This document shows, in pieces, positions 1 to 10,330 of a stretch of DNA of 64,000 nt. Location: assembly GCA_030374765.1 (NCBI GenBank), contig JARGXX010000105.1, positions 2,046,001 to 2,110,000 on the forward strand, read 5' to 3'. The position numbers and the translations under genes were made by a program. Every line of letters starts with the position of its first letter. Position 1 is the first letter of the stretch. Below the pieces are notes generated by a model. The model was not told the origin of the DNA. It made no database searches and saw only the letters and a list, made by a program, of their open reading frames with translations. The stretch comes from Agarophyton chilense. Taxonomy: Eukaryota; Rhodophyta; Florideophyceae; Gracilariales; Gracilariaceae.

Positions 1-288
1 AAGACAGAGGCCACGGTGGAACCGGTGGTGGTAGGGGCGCGGCGGTGGGCGCGGGCGATTCCGCAGTACAACGTGGGACACGAGAAAGTGGTGGGGCGCG
101 CGTTGGAGGCGGTTCGACAGCACGAAGGGGTGTTTCTGGGCGGCAACTACGTGCACGGGGTGGCGTTTGGGGACTGCGTGGTGTGGGGGAGCGAAAGCGC
201 AGGCCGCATTGCGGAGTTTGTGCGCGGGCGGGCGGGGGCGGCGGAGACGGCGGAGGCAGCGGGGGCGACGGTGACGGTGACGGGATGA
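1..288 (+). CDS. PPOX: Protoporphyrinogen oxidase, C-terminal end (partial)
   Basis: This is the last 95 codons of a gene that begins upstream of the window; frame 1 is open from the first base and stops with TGA at 286-288. The tail carries the family's C-terminal FAD-binding signature: an RAIPQYNVGH block followed by a GNYVHGVAFGDCV block, the pattern of HemG/HemY-type (PPO1) protoporphyrinogen IX oxidases. The enzyme oxidises protoporphyrinogen IX to protoporphyrin IX, the last shared step of heme and chlorophyll synthesis, usually in plastid or mitochondrion. The final residues are Ala/Gly/Thr-rich and not family-conserved. It is convergent with the MoaA gene, with only 88 bp between the stop codons. 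The GTG at 16 is only where an ORF caller would open the frame, not a real start. Confidence 0.85.
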   Translation, partial: KTEATVEPVVVGARRWARAIPQYNVGHEKVVGRALEAVRQHEGVFLGGNYVHGVAFGDCVVWGSESAGRIAEFVRGRAGAAETAEAAGATVTVTG

Positions 289-310
289 CTATTTTTTTTT
301 TCTCTGGTAA

Positions 311-380
311 AGCAGTGGTAGCGAGCAGTGGTAGCGAGCAGTGGTAGCGAGCAGTGGTAGCGAGCAGTGATAGCGATCAG
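311..380. repeat. 13-bp tandem repeat between convergent genes
   Basis: Five head-to-tail copies of agcagtggtagcg run from 311 to 375 (the fifth has one substitution) and decay at 376-380. The array fills most of the 88-bp gap between the two convergent stop codons and runs into the MoaA stop codon (377-379, complement). It probably lies in both 3' UTRs. Confidence 0.9.
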
Positions 381-1534
381 CCGCCGATAGTGACCATGCT
401 CCGATTGGGGGCGGCGGCGAGGGCGAAGCGGTCGGACTTGCCGCCGAGCGCGTAGTGCTTGGCGAGCAGGGCGGTGCGAATGGCGTGTAGTAGGTCGAGG
501 TCAGAGGCGCCGCGACGCATGAGATCGCGCAGCGAAAGCTCACGCTCGCCGAAGAGACAGGTCTTGAGCGCGCCGTCTGCGGTGAGACGTAGGCGGTTGC
601 AACCGGCGCAAAAGTGTTCGGTCATGCTGGAGATGAAGCCAATACGACCGACAAAGTTGGGGACGCGATAATACTTTGCGGTGTCGTTTGCGTGGGTGCG
701 CTCGTGTTGCAAACGACCAAAGTGACGCGACAGCGCTTGTAGCATGTGAGCGTAGGGCACGAAGGCGGCATCGCGCCACCCGTTGCCGTCAAAGGGCATA
801 TACTCGATGAAGCGCACGTCCAGGGCGTGGTGCTCGGTGAGGGCGGCGAAACGCGGCAACTCGGCGACGTTGAACGGGTGCATGACGACCACGTTGAGCT
901 TGACCGCCAACGAAGGCTCTTCCAAAGCGTCATGCAAGGCAGCCACGACGCGCGAGTGCGTGGCGGCCGAGCGTCGCGTCAAGAGCGCAAACGAATGGGC
1001 GCACAGCGTGTCCAACGAAATGTTAACGGCCGACAGACCGGCGTGGCGCAGCGCCGCCAGTCGGCGCCGCGTTAACAAGACAGCATTCGTGGTGAGCGCC
1101 ACGCCGAGGGCGAGCTGTTGCGCGGCAGTGGCCACCAACTCGGTGGCATCGGCGCGTATCAACGGCTCACCGCCTGTGAAACGCACGCGCTGCACGCCGG
1201 CGTCGCGGAACACGCGGAGAAGACGCTGCAGCTCGCACGTGGTGAGCAGCTGCGACGAGGGCGCGAACTTTGGCGACGGCGGCATGCAATACGCGCAGCG
1301 TAGGTTGCAGCGGTCCGTGAGCGACACGCGCAGGTATGTGTGCTCACGGCCGAACGCGTCCACCAGCGTCGATGCGCGCCGTCGGCCCACCGTCGACGGC
1401 GCCAACGATGCCAACGATGCCAACGATGCCAACAAAGACGACGACGACGCCGACGACGACGCCGACGAAGAAGCCGACGGCGTCAACGCCGCCACGACGC
1501 GTCGCACCAGCGCCATTGTGGCGCGAGCTGCCAC
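377..1534 (-). CDS. CNX2: GTP 3',8-cyclase, MoaA/CNX2/MOCS1A type
   Basis: The 385-residue radical-SAM enzyme converts GTP to 3',8-cyclo-GTP in the first step of molybdenum cofactor synthesis, in the mitochondrial matrix in eukaryotes. The N-terminal [4Fe-4S] motif CxxxCxxC is at C76, C80 and C83, inside SLTDRCNLRCAYC, followed by FTGGEPL. The C-terminal cluster CxxC-x13-C is at about C309, C312 and C326. The protein ends in Gly-Gly, as active MoaA proteins do. Residues 1-55 are Ala/Ser/Arg-rich with a repeated Leu-Ala-Ser unit and look like a mitochondrial transit peptide; the Leu-Ala-Ser run reflects a 9-bp DNA repeat near 1403-1435. No MoaC is fused, as in plants and unlike animal MOCS1. 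The start at 1534 gives the full transit region; a second Met at residue 7 is possible. Confidence 0.93.
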   Translation of the reverse strand: MAARATMALVRRVVAALTPSASSSASSSASSSSLLASLASLASLAPSTVGRRRASTLVDAFGREHTYLRVSLTDRCNLRCAYCMPPSPKFAPSSQLLTTCELQRLLRVFRDAGVQRVRFTGGEPLIRADATELVATAAQQLALGVALTTNAVLLTRRRLAALRHAGLSAVNISLDTLCAHSFALLTRRSAATHSRVVAALHDALEEPSLAVKLNVVVMHPFNVAELPRFAALTEHHALDVRFIEYMPFDGNGWRDAAFVPYAHMLQALSRHFGRLQHERTHANDTAKYYRVPNFVGRIGFISSMTEHFCAGCNRLRLTADGALKTCLFGERELSLRDLMRRGASDLDLLHAIRTALLAKHYALGGKSDRFALAAAPNRSMVTIGG

Positions 1535-1908
1535 CGCCGCTCAGCACGCCCCAGCGCGCGTGCCCACAAGCAAGCAAGCAAACAAGCAAGCAAGCAGGCA
1601 AGCGTGCAGCTCCTCCCGCTCCATTCGCCACTGGCGCCAGAAGCACGTGCTGTAAGTATCGCAGTGTAAATGGTGGTGCACTGTAAGCATCGTAGTGTAA
1701 AGGGTGTGCTGTAAGCCTTGAGCAGGTGGGAGTGGGTGTAAGCGTGTTCTGTTTTCGGTTGGCATCACGCACGGGCGCGCGCTTGCGCAAGCGCGCCGCA
1801 TGTGTGCGATGATGTGTAGATAGCGTAGATAGATAGCAGCACAAGCAGCAGCTGCAGCAGCTGCAAACGGCAGCAGCGCCCCCCCCCCCCCCCCCGCGGC
1901 AGCGAACA
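1535..1908. promoter_or_regulatory. Divergent intergenic region, MoaA / TBC
   Basis: This 374-bp stretch separates two divergent genes and must hold both 5' regions. It contains a run of caag/caaa tetranucleotides near 1568-1603, imperfect repeats of the type tgtaag.atcg.agtgtaa at about 1650-1715, an agcagctgcagcagctgca tract before the TBC start, and a 17-base C homopolymer at 1879-1895, only 14 bases upstream of the TBC ATG. I see no clear TATA box. Confidence 0.6.
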
Positions 1909-2053
1909 ATGGCCACCGCCACCGCGCTCGCACCGTCGGCGCCGCTGCGCGCCGTTCGCGCCGTTCGCGCCCCGCCGCTCATGGCGGCGCGTGTTATGTC
2001 GCCGCCCCGCGCGTCGTCGCCGAGCGTTTCGTCGTCGCCATCGGCGCCGGGGA

Positions 2054-2093
<40 letters not shown>

Positions 2094-4962
2094 AGCAGCA
2101 TCGCCGCCGTCGTCGTCATCGTCGTCCTCGCCGCCGCCGTCGCCGCCGCCGCCGCCGCCAACCGCGCCCGACCGCCAGCAATCCCGCCCGCAGTCGCCGC
2201 CCTGGGCGGCGGCGGTGGGGCGCGCGCTGGCGCGCGTGCCTTGCGACGAAGCGCAGCCGCCCGTGGTCGCCGCGCTGCAGCGCATTCGACGCGCCAGTGT
2301 TTCGCAGCTGTCCGCGCTCGCCCCGCTGTCATTGTCGCCCATCCTTCTCGCGCTGCTGGACAAGACGCCGAGCGCCCTCGTGCTCACTGCTGTGCACGCC
2401 ATGTGCGCGCACGACGCGCTGCGCGCCGATCTCGTCGCGGCTGGCGCCGTGTCTCGAGTCGTCGCGGTGTTACGTCCGCCGTCTGCGCCCGTCGCCGCCG
2501 CCGCCGCAGCCAGTCCGGACCGCGTTGTGGACGTGGCCGTCTTCCGTACGGCGACCGCGCCGTCGCCGGTCGCACCGCTGTTGGAAGCGCCCGTCGATGA
2601 CCACAACGACGACGATTACAACGACAACGGCGTGGCGGGCGCCGCCCTGCGCGTCTTGGCCACGCTACTGTTGACCAGCGCGCCGGCGTGTGCGCACGCC
2701 CTGGTGTGCGGCGCCCTGCCAGTGTTGGCCGATGCTGCCCAACCGCGCTGCGCGCTGTCGCATCGAATACGCGCCGCCGCCGCCCTTGCCGCCGTCGCCG
2801 CTTGGTCCGGTCCGCGTCACGCCGTCGTCATCGTCGAGACGCCTGCCGTCGTTCCGGCCATGTGCGCTGTCCTTGACGATACTCACCGTCGCTTTCCGCC
2901 CGACTTGCGTGCCGCCACCATCGACGCCCTCGTCGCTATGAGCCATCGCGGCCATGCGCGACGCATCTTGCAGCGCTACGGCTGCGACGAGAAGATTACG
3001 CTTGCCGCGAGACATGCCTCCCTCAGCGGCGATTTTACCGCCGCCGCCCGCACCACCGTCGCCGCGGGCCACCTCTCCGGCCGCAGCATCGATGAGTATG
3101 GCTTCTTCGTCAACGCCGAGAAACGTCCCAGTATCCCGTCAGCCGACCAACAACAACAACAACAACAACAACAACAACCACAACAGCAACCAAAACCACT
3201 GCACTCACACTCGGCACTGTCCAACCTCGCCCACGCTATCATGCATGAGCCTTACACGTCGGTGGACAACCTCGACGCGCTGCAGCCCATTGTCAGTCCT
3301 CATGAGCCACAGCCACCGCACCACGGCGAAGCCGAACACCACGTTGCGTCCCACTCGCCCGTCGTGCACTCGCACCCGCACTCGCCGCTTGCCGTTGCCG
3401 ACGCCGTTGCCGCCCAAGCCCAACATTCGCCCCTGTTGCCGCTGTCGGTTGCGCCCTCCTCCTCGTCTTCGTCGCGGCCCCCGTCGCTGTCCGCCTCGCC
3501 GCTGCCGCAACCGCTGTTCGACCAGTCGCCCGGCGTGTCGCCCGCTCCGCATCACCAACACCAACAGCAGCACGCTTCGCCGCCCGCCCTAGAGGAGCAG
3601 CCGTCGTCGGGCAGTCCGCGCCCCAGCGCCAACTTTGCCGACCCGGACTTTGACAAATTGCGTACCGCCGAAGACCTGCGCGCAGGCCATCAGCAACACT
3701 CTTCTTCCGACTACGCTGGCTCGCCCTCGTCCGCGCACCCAAACAGCGCCTTGTCGCCGCTGCTCATGTTCTCCTCGGCCACCGAGGCCGCCGCCAAGCG
3801 CTCCGATGGCGCGCACGCTATTCAGAAGACCAACAGCCAGATTACGCGCGAAAGTGAGCACGAGCGCATCTGGAAGGAGCTCATGGACCACCGCCCGGAG
3901 ATGCTGCAGAGAGAACGAGGTCGCTCCAGTCGAGTCGTCGCTTACCGCGAGCTCGCCCTCGTCCCAGTTCCGCCCGCCATGAGGAGGAGGCTGTGGCCCA
4001 TTCTTCTCGACACCAAGTCGCTGCGAGACGCGAGGCCTGCCCTGTATCTCAAGTTGTGCAAGGCGGGTGAGGGCGACTTGCTGCCAGATGATATTGAGCA
4101 TACTATTCAGGCCGATGTCACTAGAACCATGCCTTCCCATTCCCTCTTCTGGTCGGGCGGTGCGCAGGTAGGCGTCCAGTCGCTGCGCTCCATTTTGCGT
4201 GCGTACGCTCGATATGTACCTACTGTCGGCTACTGCCAGGGCATGTCTTCCATCGCCGCTGTGTTTCTTATGAATGCCGTCGATGAGGAAGAGGCTTTTC
4301 TTATGTTTGCACAGTTCATGAACCGCTTTCAATACAAAAAGGTGTTCGCCCCAGGTTTTCCTTTAATGCTTCAGTGGATTTCCGAACTGAAGCCTCTGGT
4401 GGCGCACTACATGCCTCAACTTAACTTGCGACTCGAGCGCGAGAATGTGTCGCTCGAGCTCTATGCAGACAAGTGGCTTATTACAGCCTTGTCTCATAAC
4501 TTTCCACACCGCCACTTGTTGCGCGTTTGGGATCTCATGTTTCTGGGTGGCTCGCCAAAGATTATCCTCAAGGCGTGCCTGGCCGTGCTCAAGCAATGCG
4601 AGAGTCGTCTCATGAAGATGGACTTTGACACTATGATGCCGTTCTTGCAAAGAGGATTTGCAGAACCTGATGCTGGCGTGTTGGACGCCAAGGACCCCGA
4701 ACCGTTTGTCGCAGCCATGCGTGAGTTCCGTTTTATGCGCGACATTCCAAAGTCGCAACTCGAAGCCAGTCAAGCCGTTGCCGCAGCCGCTGCTGCTGCT
4801 GACGCCGCCGCCGCCGCTAAAGCCGCCGCTGCTACCGCTTCTGCCACTTCGAAGGCTCCGCGACAAGAAACACAGCAAGCTCCTCAACAACAACAACAAC
4901 AACAACGAAAGTCTGCTCTTTGTTGTCTTCCGTGCTTTGCGCGCTCGCCAATTTTGGATTAG
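1909..4962 (+). CDS. TBC-domain Rab GTPase-activating protein
   Basis: The 1017-residue protein carries a TBC domain at about residues 690-905. Both catalytic fingers are present: the arginine finger R739 in IQADVTRT and the glutamine finger Q777 in YCQGMSS. It is therefore predicted to speed GTP hydrolysis on a Rab protein in membrane traffic. Residues 130-350 are Ala/Leu/Val-rich helices resembling armadillo-type repeats. Residues 20-90 are Ser/Pro-rich, and 390-600 form a long low-complexity linker with a poly-Gln tract coded by CAA. Near the C-terminus there are poly-Ala and poly-Gln tracts and then a CCLPCF motif, a plausible palmitoylation site. The start is the first ATG after the poly-C run. 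It is a single exon. The Rab substrate cannot be inferred. Confidence 0.92.
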
Positions 4963-6810
4963 CTCGCCTTGCAGCCATGGCGTCTGGCTCTTGTATCCCT
5001 GTTGACTGTTTCTTCGATCTTTTTTTTGGTTTCCTTCAGCTCTTACAACTTTCCTTTTCCCTTTTTTCCCTCCTTTTCTGTCGGCCACTTTCGATTGTCG
5101 TGTTGTATTTACTGTGTTTGGTTTCTTATTGCTTCAGATTGCCCCCTTATCCTCCTCCGTCTCTTCTTGTTTTCGAGAACCAAGTCATGCTGTCTTCGCT
5201 AAAGTGTTTTGTTGGGTGTAACTTGCCGTTTGTGTGTTTATGGTGAAGATGTGCTGTGGCTTGGTATCACTGATGAACTGTCGTGGTGGGGAGGGGCTAT
5301 TTCTTTCTTTTATTTGGTTTCTCTTGGTGTTGGAGTTTCATTGTTGATGTTCTGGTGAGAAGGGCATTTTTCAAGTGGATCATTTCAGTTGGCAATGCCA
5401 TCTAATGTTTGCTTTAGGTGAATGGTCGAATCTCCTCGTACACGCTGTTCACGCTCTTAGTACGGAGTGTATGTTTTTCGCTAGTGCCAGCTTGTCTTGT
5501 TTTGCCCTATCTGTTGTTCTTTTTTTCCGATGCTAGTTAGCTTTTGCTCGCTTCCAAAAATCAGGTTCTGGTCTGCAGGAAACTATCTGAGCTACGCTTG
5601 AAGCTAATCTTTTCTCCAGGGAGTAAAGACTGTTCTTCTTTGTAATTGTACTCCGTAGGTTTTTCAAGCACGCGTTTTGAAGGATGTCCGTTGAAAATTG
5701 ACTGTGGTTTCACAAAAGTATGAAACATGCGTTTTGCAGAGATCACCGCAAGTAGTCTTGATTTGATCAGTCGCAACGTGGGTGAGGGCCCTCTTTTTAT
5801 TATTGCAGTGTTTGTTTCGGGTCGTGTGCGGGGCTGAACCGCAAGGGGGAGCAGGCAGCGCCGGAACATCTTGTCTTCGTCTTCCATGCGGGTCTGGCTG
5901 AGTGCCCTGGCCCTGTCTACACTAGCTGAGACAAACCGAGGGGCACTCAACATGTGATGCAACGCCTCAGCTTCTGCTCCAAAGTCATCGAATTTCGCAC
6001 GTGCCATGGCATGGCGAAAGGGGTGGGCATCACATCAGGGCCGGGACTTCGTGTCGTTCCGTTTGTTTGAGATGACGTCGTTCTCGCACACATGTGCCTG
6101 CCCCATGTACCCCATGGTTCTCGGGCCACGAGGGAAGGAACCCGTTGATGTATCAGAAAAGGAAAACAACCAACTAAGCCACACATCTGAGTCATTCTGA
6201 TTCAGGCCGTCGTCATCGACGTGTGTATTCATGCCGTGGCTCGTGCTTCTCAACTGCCCAATGTATCTGGCGTTTTTTTTTGTACGCCACTTTAATGTGC
6301 TTCTATTCTTGTCGAGATGTGATAACATTTCTCGTCTCCTTGCGTGCAAACAAGAGCTGGGGAGCCCCAATGAAAAATCTTTTGTTTTGCTCGTTGGCCG
6401 AGAAGAAGGCGTTGGCAGAGAGCTTTTTGGATAGCCAGCTAGAGGCTTGAGGGACACCATGACACCAGTTTTGTGGGCCATAGAAATGCCACGAAGTATG
6501 GACATTGAGATTTTTTAGGGGGAGTGGAAACCCACCGCAAGACGCCCTTCCCTTCTCGGTGCAATGCAACCGTTGCATGAGGGGATGAGCGCACGTTTTA
6601 TCAAGGCCGTAAGCTCGAAATAAGTTTCACGAGACGAAGCTTGGGGGCAAACTGGGCCAATCTCGTCCAAAGAGCGATGATGTTAATGATTTTGCTCTTG
6701 TTTCAGCAGATTAAATGCCCCAATGAAGAGTATCATATGTTCTAGATATGTTTTCACGGACTGGAGTTTGAACAGGCCAGGCATTGGAAAAAGAGCCAAG
6801 CTTCCACTCC
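4963..6810. other. Spacer with a possible gene remnant
   Basis: This is a T-rich 3' flank followed by mixed sequence. A minus-strand ORF at 5561-6007 (148 codons, ATG) has a protein-like first 60 residues beginning MARAKFDDFGAEAEALHH, but I recognise no family and the rest looks like chance coding. A second minus-strand ORF at 6035-6505 has no recognisable content. I would not call either a gene on this evidence. Confidence 0.4.
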
Positions 6811-7587
6811 TCAGTCATAATGTCCGGCTTGCCTTCTATATGTACGTCTTTGTCTCATAAAACCATTCCTCCTGGCGAAATGAATATATATATATCCGGC
6901 TAGAATCCCACATAAATGTCCAAGAAAACTTACTCGTGGAGAAGAAAGAGAAGCTAAGATTAGCTCGGTCCATACTGCTTCTTTTGGGAGACTGAAGTTG
7001 AAAATGTTTTCTGTATGGCGTGCATACACATCGTCGGAATTAGCCAAAACCTTCAAGCCAAAGATTACTCCAGAAAATCCAACACAACAATTGTGCATGA
7101 TTGATGAATTGACGTTGCTTTCGAATGCGATGATGGCAGTGAGAACATACAGCGCAGAAGACGATAGCATCAGATAAACGATTATAATGAAAAAATGGAA
7201 CGAACCGAGTACGGCTTCCAAAACCACCCCCTTGTATAGAAAGCTTGTTAGGTTATATACCAGATGCAAACTGTTTGCATGCACCAAAGTAGAAAGAATA
7301 ATGCGGTGCGCTTCGCCCGTAAACGAAACAATCCTCTTGGGAATCAAGCATGCATTGCGGATGGCAGTCCAATATAGCGCTTTCCTGTATATACCTTGAA
7401 ACTCTGATGGAATCTCAATAAAAGCAGGGATGTATGGTAAAAGGAAAATGGCAGCGTTTAAGGCGAGGAAAAATAAGGTTACTGGAGGCTTTCGTTCCAT
7501 TTCAACTATCTTCCTGAGAAGACTAAATCCAAGCCCCATTGCATACGTGTCCTCGATCGTTGGACGATGCGTGCGACGACGGTTCAT
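6811..7587 (-). CDS. Rhomboid-family intramembrane protease (RHBDD1-like)
   Basis: The 258-residue multi-pass membrane protein has the rhomboid active site: HxxxxHxxxN at H103, H108 and N112, the catalytic serine S172 in GFSGVIFG, and the catalytic histidine H224 in GHLCGILAG. Hydrophobic segments at about 36-55, 130-153, 165-181 and 218-236 fit a small, six-helix secretory-type rhomboid. It lacks a long N-terminal domain and ends in a basic tail (RQRRTYRR). Family members cleave membrane helices; RHBDD1/RHBL4 acts in ER-associated degradation, but that role is inference here. The ATG at 7585-7587 is the only good start. It is a single exon and stands alone between spacer and a DNA transposon. 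Confidence 0.85.
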   Translation of the reverse strand: MNRRRTHRPTIEDTYAMGLGFSLLRKIVEMERKPPVTLFFLALNAAIFLLPYIPAFIEIPSEFQGIYRKALYWTAIRNACLIPKRIVSFTGEAHRIILSTLVHANSLHLVYNLTSFLYKGVVLEAVLGSFHFFIIIVYLMLSSSALYVLTAIIAFESNVNSSIMHNCCVGFSGVIFGLKVLANSDDVYARHTENIFNFSLPKEAVWTELILASLSSPRVSFLGHLCGILAGYIYIHFARRNGFMRQRRTYRRQAGHYD

Positions 7588-7813
7588 GGTTGCGAAAGAG
7601 CTGCAGAACGATAAACATGCGCCCTTACTGAAGAAGCGATACGTAGAGCCAAGCCTTTATGAGGTTGCCTCATGGAAGATATATGCAGGTGGTGCCGCAA
7701 GGGCAACTCCTTTTAGGGCCATTCTACTCCAGCGTACCAGACGTACCGGCGTGACACCGTACCGATATCCCAAAGAGCATCTCCGTCAGCCTAATTACCA
7801 AACCAAAAAACTA
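7588..7813. other. Rhomboid 5' flank
   Basis: This short upstream region of the rhomboid gene ends at the target TA of the Tc1-like element. A forward ORF crossing it (7430-7936) is mostly antisense to the rhomboid gene and runs into the transposon end, so it is probably chance. Confidence 0.5.
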
Positions 7814-9112
7814 AAGTCTGTTTCAAAATCATATCCCTCGCGCAAATTTTCCAAAAATCGAAGTTTTGGCTACAGTACAACTAACAAAATCAGTGTGAAA
7901 AAATTTTCAAGTAAAAAAACTGTTTCAAAATCATAACCTTTATTGCATCCTTTTTATTCCAACGCGAGTTAAGTAGTTTATTTTTGCTCCTCTAGCCTGT
8001 ATAACACTTATACAACGCTTTGGCATTGATTCTATAAAAGGATTGATAGCATTACAGTCAATCTTTTCCCAGCACTCTTTGATACAAGTTTTCAGATCAA
8101 AAACTGTATCAAATTGCCTTCCTTGCCCATAAACCATTCGGGCCAACATTCCCCAAATGTTTTCGATAGGGTTGAGGTCAAAAGAGCGCGCAGGCCATTC
8201 CATAACCGACATATTTAGACTATTGAACCATTGTTTCATAGAATTAGACATATGCACAGGTGCATTATCTTGCTGCGAAATGAATTCTTCTCCGTGCATA
8301 CAGTATGAAAAAGGTAAAAGATAGTTTTCTAGAACCTCAGCAAACTTCTCAGAGTTCATTGTAGTTTCAACAAAAGCCATATTATTTGCTCCTTTCGTGA
8401 AGATTCCAGCCCAAACCATTACTGATGCGCCTCCTGAATGCCTAGTCACAAATTCCTTCTTTTCTTTTCGTAGATCATGCCAATAATATTTATAGCAATC
8501 TGGACCATCAAGGTTAGACTTTTTTTTCGTCGGAAAAGATAACATTATTCCATTCCGTTTTCCAATAAGCCTTTTGAGCACATCATTCAACTCGATTTTT
8601 CTTGTGATTATCTTTTAAAAAAACGTTTTCCTCATTTTTGTGTACTTGAACAAATTTTGACGGTTGACTTCACGCCATATTGTAGATCGTGATAGAGACA
8701 AATTTGGATTTTTGACAATTTTCCCGCAAGATGAAGTGTTGCGGCATAGTTCTCGCTTCATTTCACGCTTATCGGCCGGGGATAGTGCCGTAGGACGGCC
8801 GGTTGAACGCTTTGTTCCGTATGTAGCGGGGTTTTTGATGAAGTTTCTAATTGTTTTTGGGCTGCGCTTGAGTTTTCGGGCTATATCTGCTGGAATCATA
8901 CCCTGATTTACTAGTTCCATGATTTCCAGCTGTTCAGAGCGTGTCAGAGGTGCGCCACGAGCCATAATTGAGCGAATGATTGTATAAAGGATATACTTTT
9001 GAAACAGTGTTATTGACTTAGTGGTTTTTATTTGTTGTGAAATGTGCTCTACAGTACGTGAAATGCTTTTTTGGCGCAGTTTTTGTAAAGGGATATGTTT
9101 TGAAACGCACTG
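7814..9112 (-). mobile_element. Tc1/mariner element with IR/DR-like ends
   Basis: The roughly 1.3-kb element is bounded by TA dinucleotides (7812-7813 and 9113-9114). The outer ends carry inverted gtttcaaaatcatatccct at 7820-7838 and its counterpart at about 9090-9106. A second inverted pair lies inside: actgtttcaaaatcataacc at 7919-7938 and its counterpart at 8989-9007. The spacing between outer and inner repeat is about 102 bp on the left and 101 bp on the right, the layout called IR/DR in some Tc1 elements such as Sleeping Beauty. The right tip has the usual CAGTG start; the left tip is mutated to AAGTC. One broken transposase gene fills the middle. Confidence 0.85.
7940..8965 (-). pseudogene. 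Tc1/mariner transposase, frameshifted
   Basis: Residues from 8965 give a paired helix-turn-helix DNA-binding region (MARGAPLTRSEQLEIMELV..., with GTKRSTGRPTALSP as the GRPR-like hook). The catalytic half continues at 8590-7940 in another frame with QQDNAPVH (second Asp) and DLNPIENIW (third acidic residue, Glu here). The frame is broken between 8590 and 8615 near an A-run, and again at an eight-base T/A homopolymer at 8520-8527. The first catalytic Asp lies in the alternative frame as FSDEKK followed by NLDGPD. The copy cannot make full-length transposase as it stands, but its architecture is otherwise complete. Confidence 0.88.
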
Positions 9113-9370
9113 TATATTTGATTACTTCATTTCTTGATTCCATCACCACCAGCGAAGCAATTTATCAAACTGAGGCGCGTTCTTAACATGTGTCTTCATG
9201 TACGTGTATGAACATGTTTCTTTGAAAATTTTAATTTAAAGCCTCTGTAAATTAACATTTCGGGACGCCCAAAATAACCAAGCAGGACCATCGTGCTTCC
9301 ACTGGTCCAAGCTCTTTTCCAACTTCCACCACGCGCTCCGGACCGACACTGCAACCCTTTTTGCCGCCCA

Positions 9371-10330
9371 GAATGTAGGACGAAGCTCTGGGCGATGATG
9401 ACCTGGACAGCATCGAAATCGATGTAGCTACCAAGCTTATTCTCTTTGCATACCACATCATGGTTGACATTGCCACAGCCAAAGCAAAGCCTAATCGCCG
9501 CAAGCATGTAAAAAGAAGAACCGCATCATTTTTCAGCGTCACATCTGGCCTCATTGACAAAGAGTTTCGACGAACGTTCAGATTAAGCCGTTCCGCCTTT
9601 AACAGACTTTTTAAATTTATCTTCCCGTCAACTCGTCAAAATTACGAAATGAAACGAAGCTCGGGTCGACACACCATTTCTCTTAAGTTAAGATTATCTG
9701 TGACGCTACAAATGCTGGCAGGCGCAAGCTATTTGGATCTAATGATGACATTTCAGATCGCTTCTTCTACAGTTTATCATGTGTTTTACGACATTTTTAC
9801 CACACTTAATCAGAACTTGTCCTTTCGGGCTTCTAAAGAGCTTTGAACAACTTCAAAAGCCCTCTTTGGATTTTAAAAATTCAAGAACTCTACGAAGTCC
9901 AATTTCAGGATGTGCTGGTGCTTTGGATGGCATATCTACCAAGATCAAGAACCCGCAACAAGATCTAATTCCAGCAGCGTACAAATGTCGAAAGGGCTAC
10001 TATGCTTTTCCTGTGCGTAAAAGTTTAGCTTTGCATCGCCGGAGATGAGGTTTATGTATATATGAAAATCCTGATTATCCCAATTCTCGTGTCACAAATT
10101 CGTGACGGTTACGATGATGCGATTAACTACTTCAACTCTTCTTTGCGGACTCACGTCGAGCAGGTTTTTGGGATACTTGTGGTGTGATGGATAATTCTAC
10201 AGTCCGGTTTAGAGTACTTGGTTTACATCAGCTCCAGAATTATTGCGCTTTGTATGAAGCTCCATATTTTTGCATCGAACAAGAGGATTGTGAAGGTAGA
10301 CGTCTGTCGCATGATGTAGTCGTCGTCGCC
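9371..10330 (+). pseudogene. PIF/Harbinger (HARBI1-like) transposase remnant
   Basis: The N-terminal part (9371-9843) contains an acidic leader and then the HARBI1-type region RRTFRLSRSAFNRLFKFI and ASYLDLMMTFQIASSTVYHVF. The frame shifts near 9840, after which CAGALDGISTKIKNP holds the first catalytic Asp. The middle of the catalytic domain is missing. Near 10150 HVEQVFGILV supplies the third acidic position, just before a stop. It is a dead copy, related in type but not closely to those at 24.8 and 45.3 kb. Confidence 0.75.

Noticed and set aside
1344-2606. 420-codon minus-strand ORF across the MoaA/TBC promoter
   Set aside because: It overlaps two real genes in antisense, and its composition is the low-complexity shadow of GC-rich codons.
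7430-7936. 168-codon plus-strand ORF over the rhomboid 5' end and transposon tip
   Set aside because: It is antisense to the rhomboid gene and continues into the inverted repeat of the Tc1 element.
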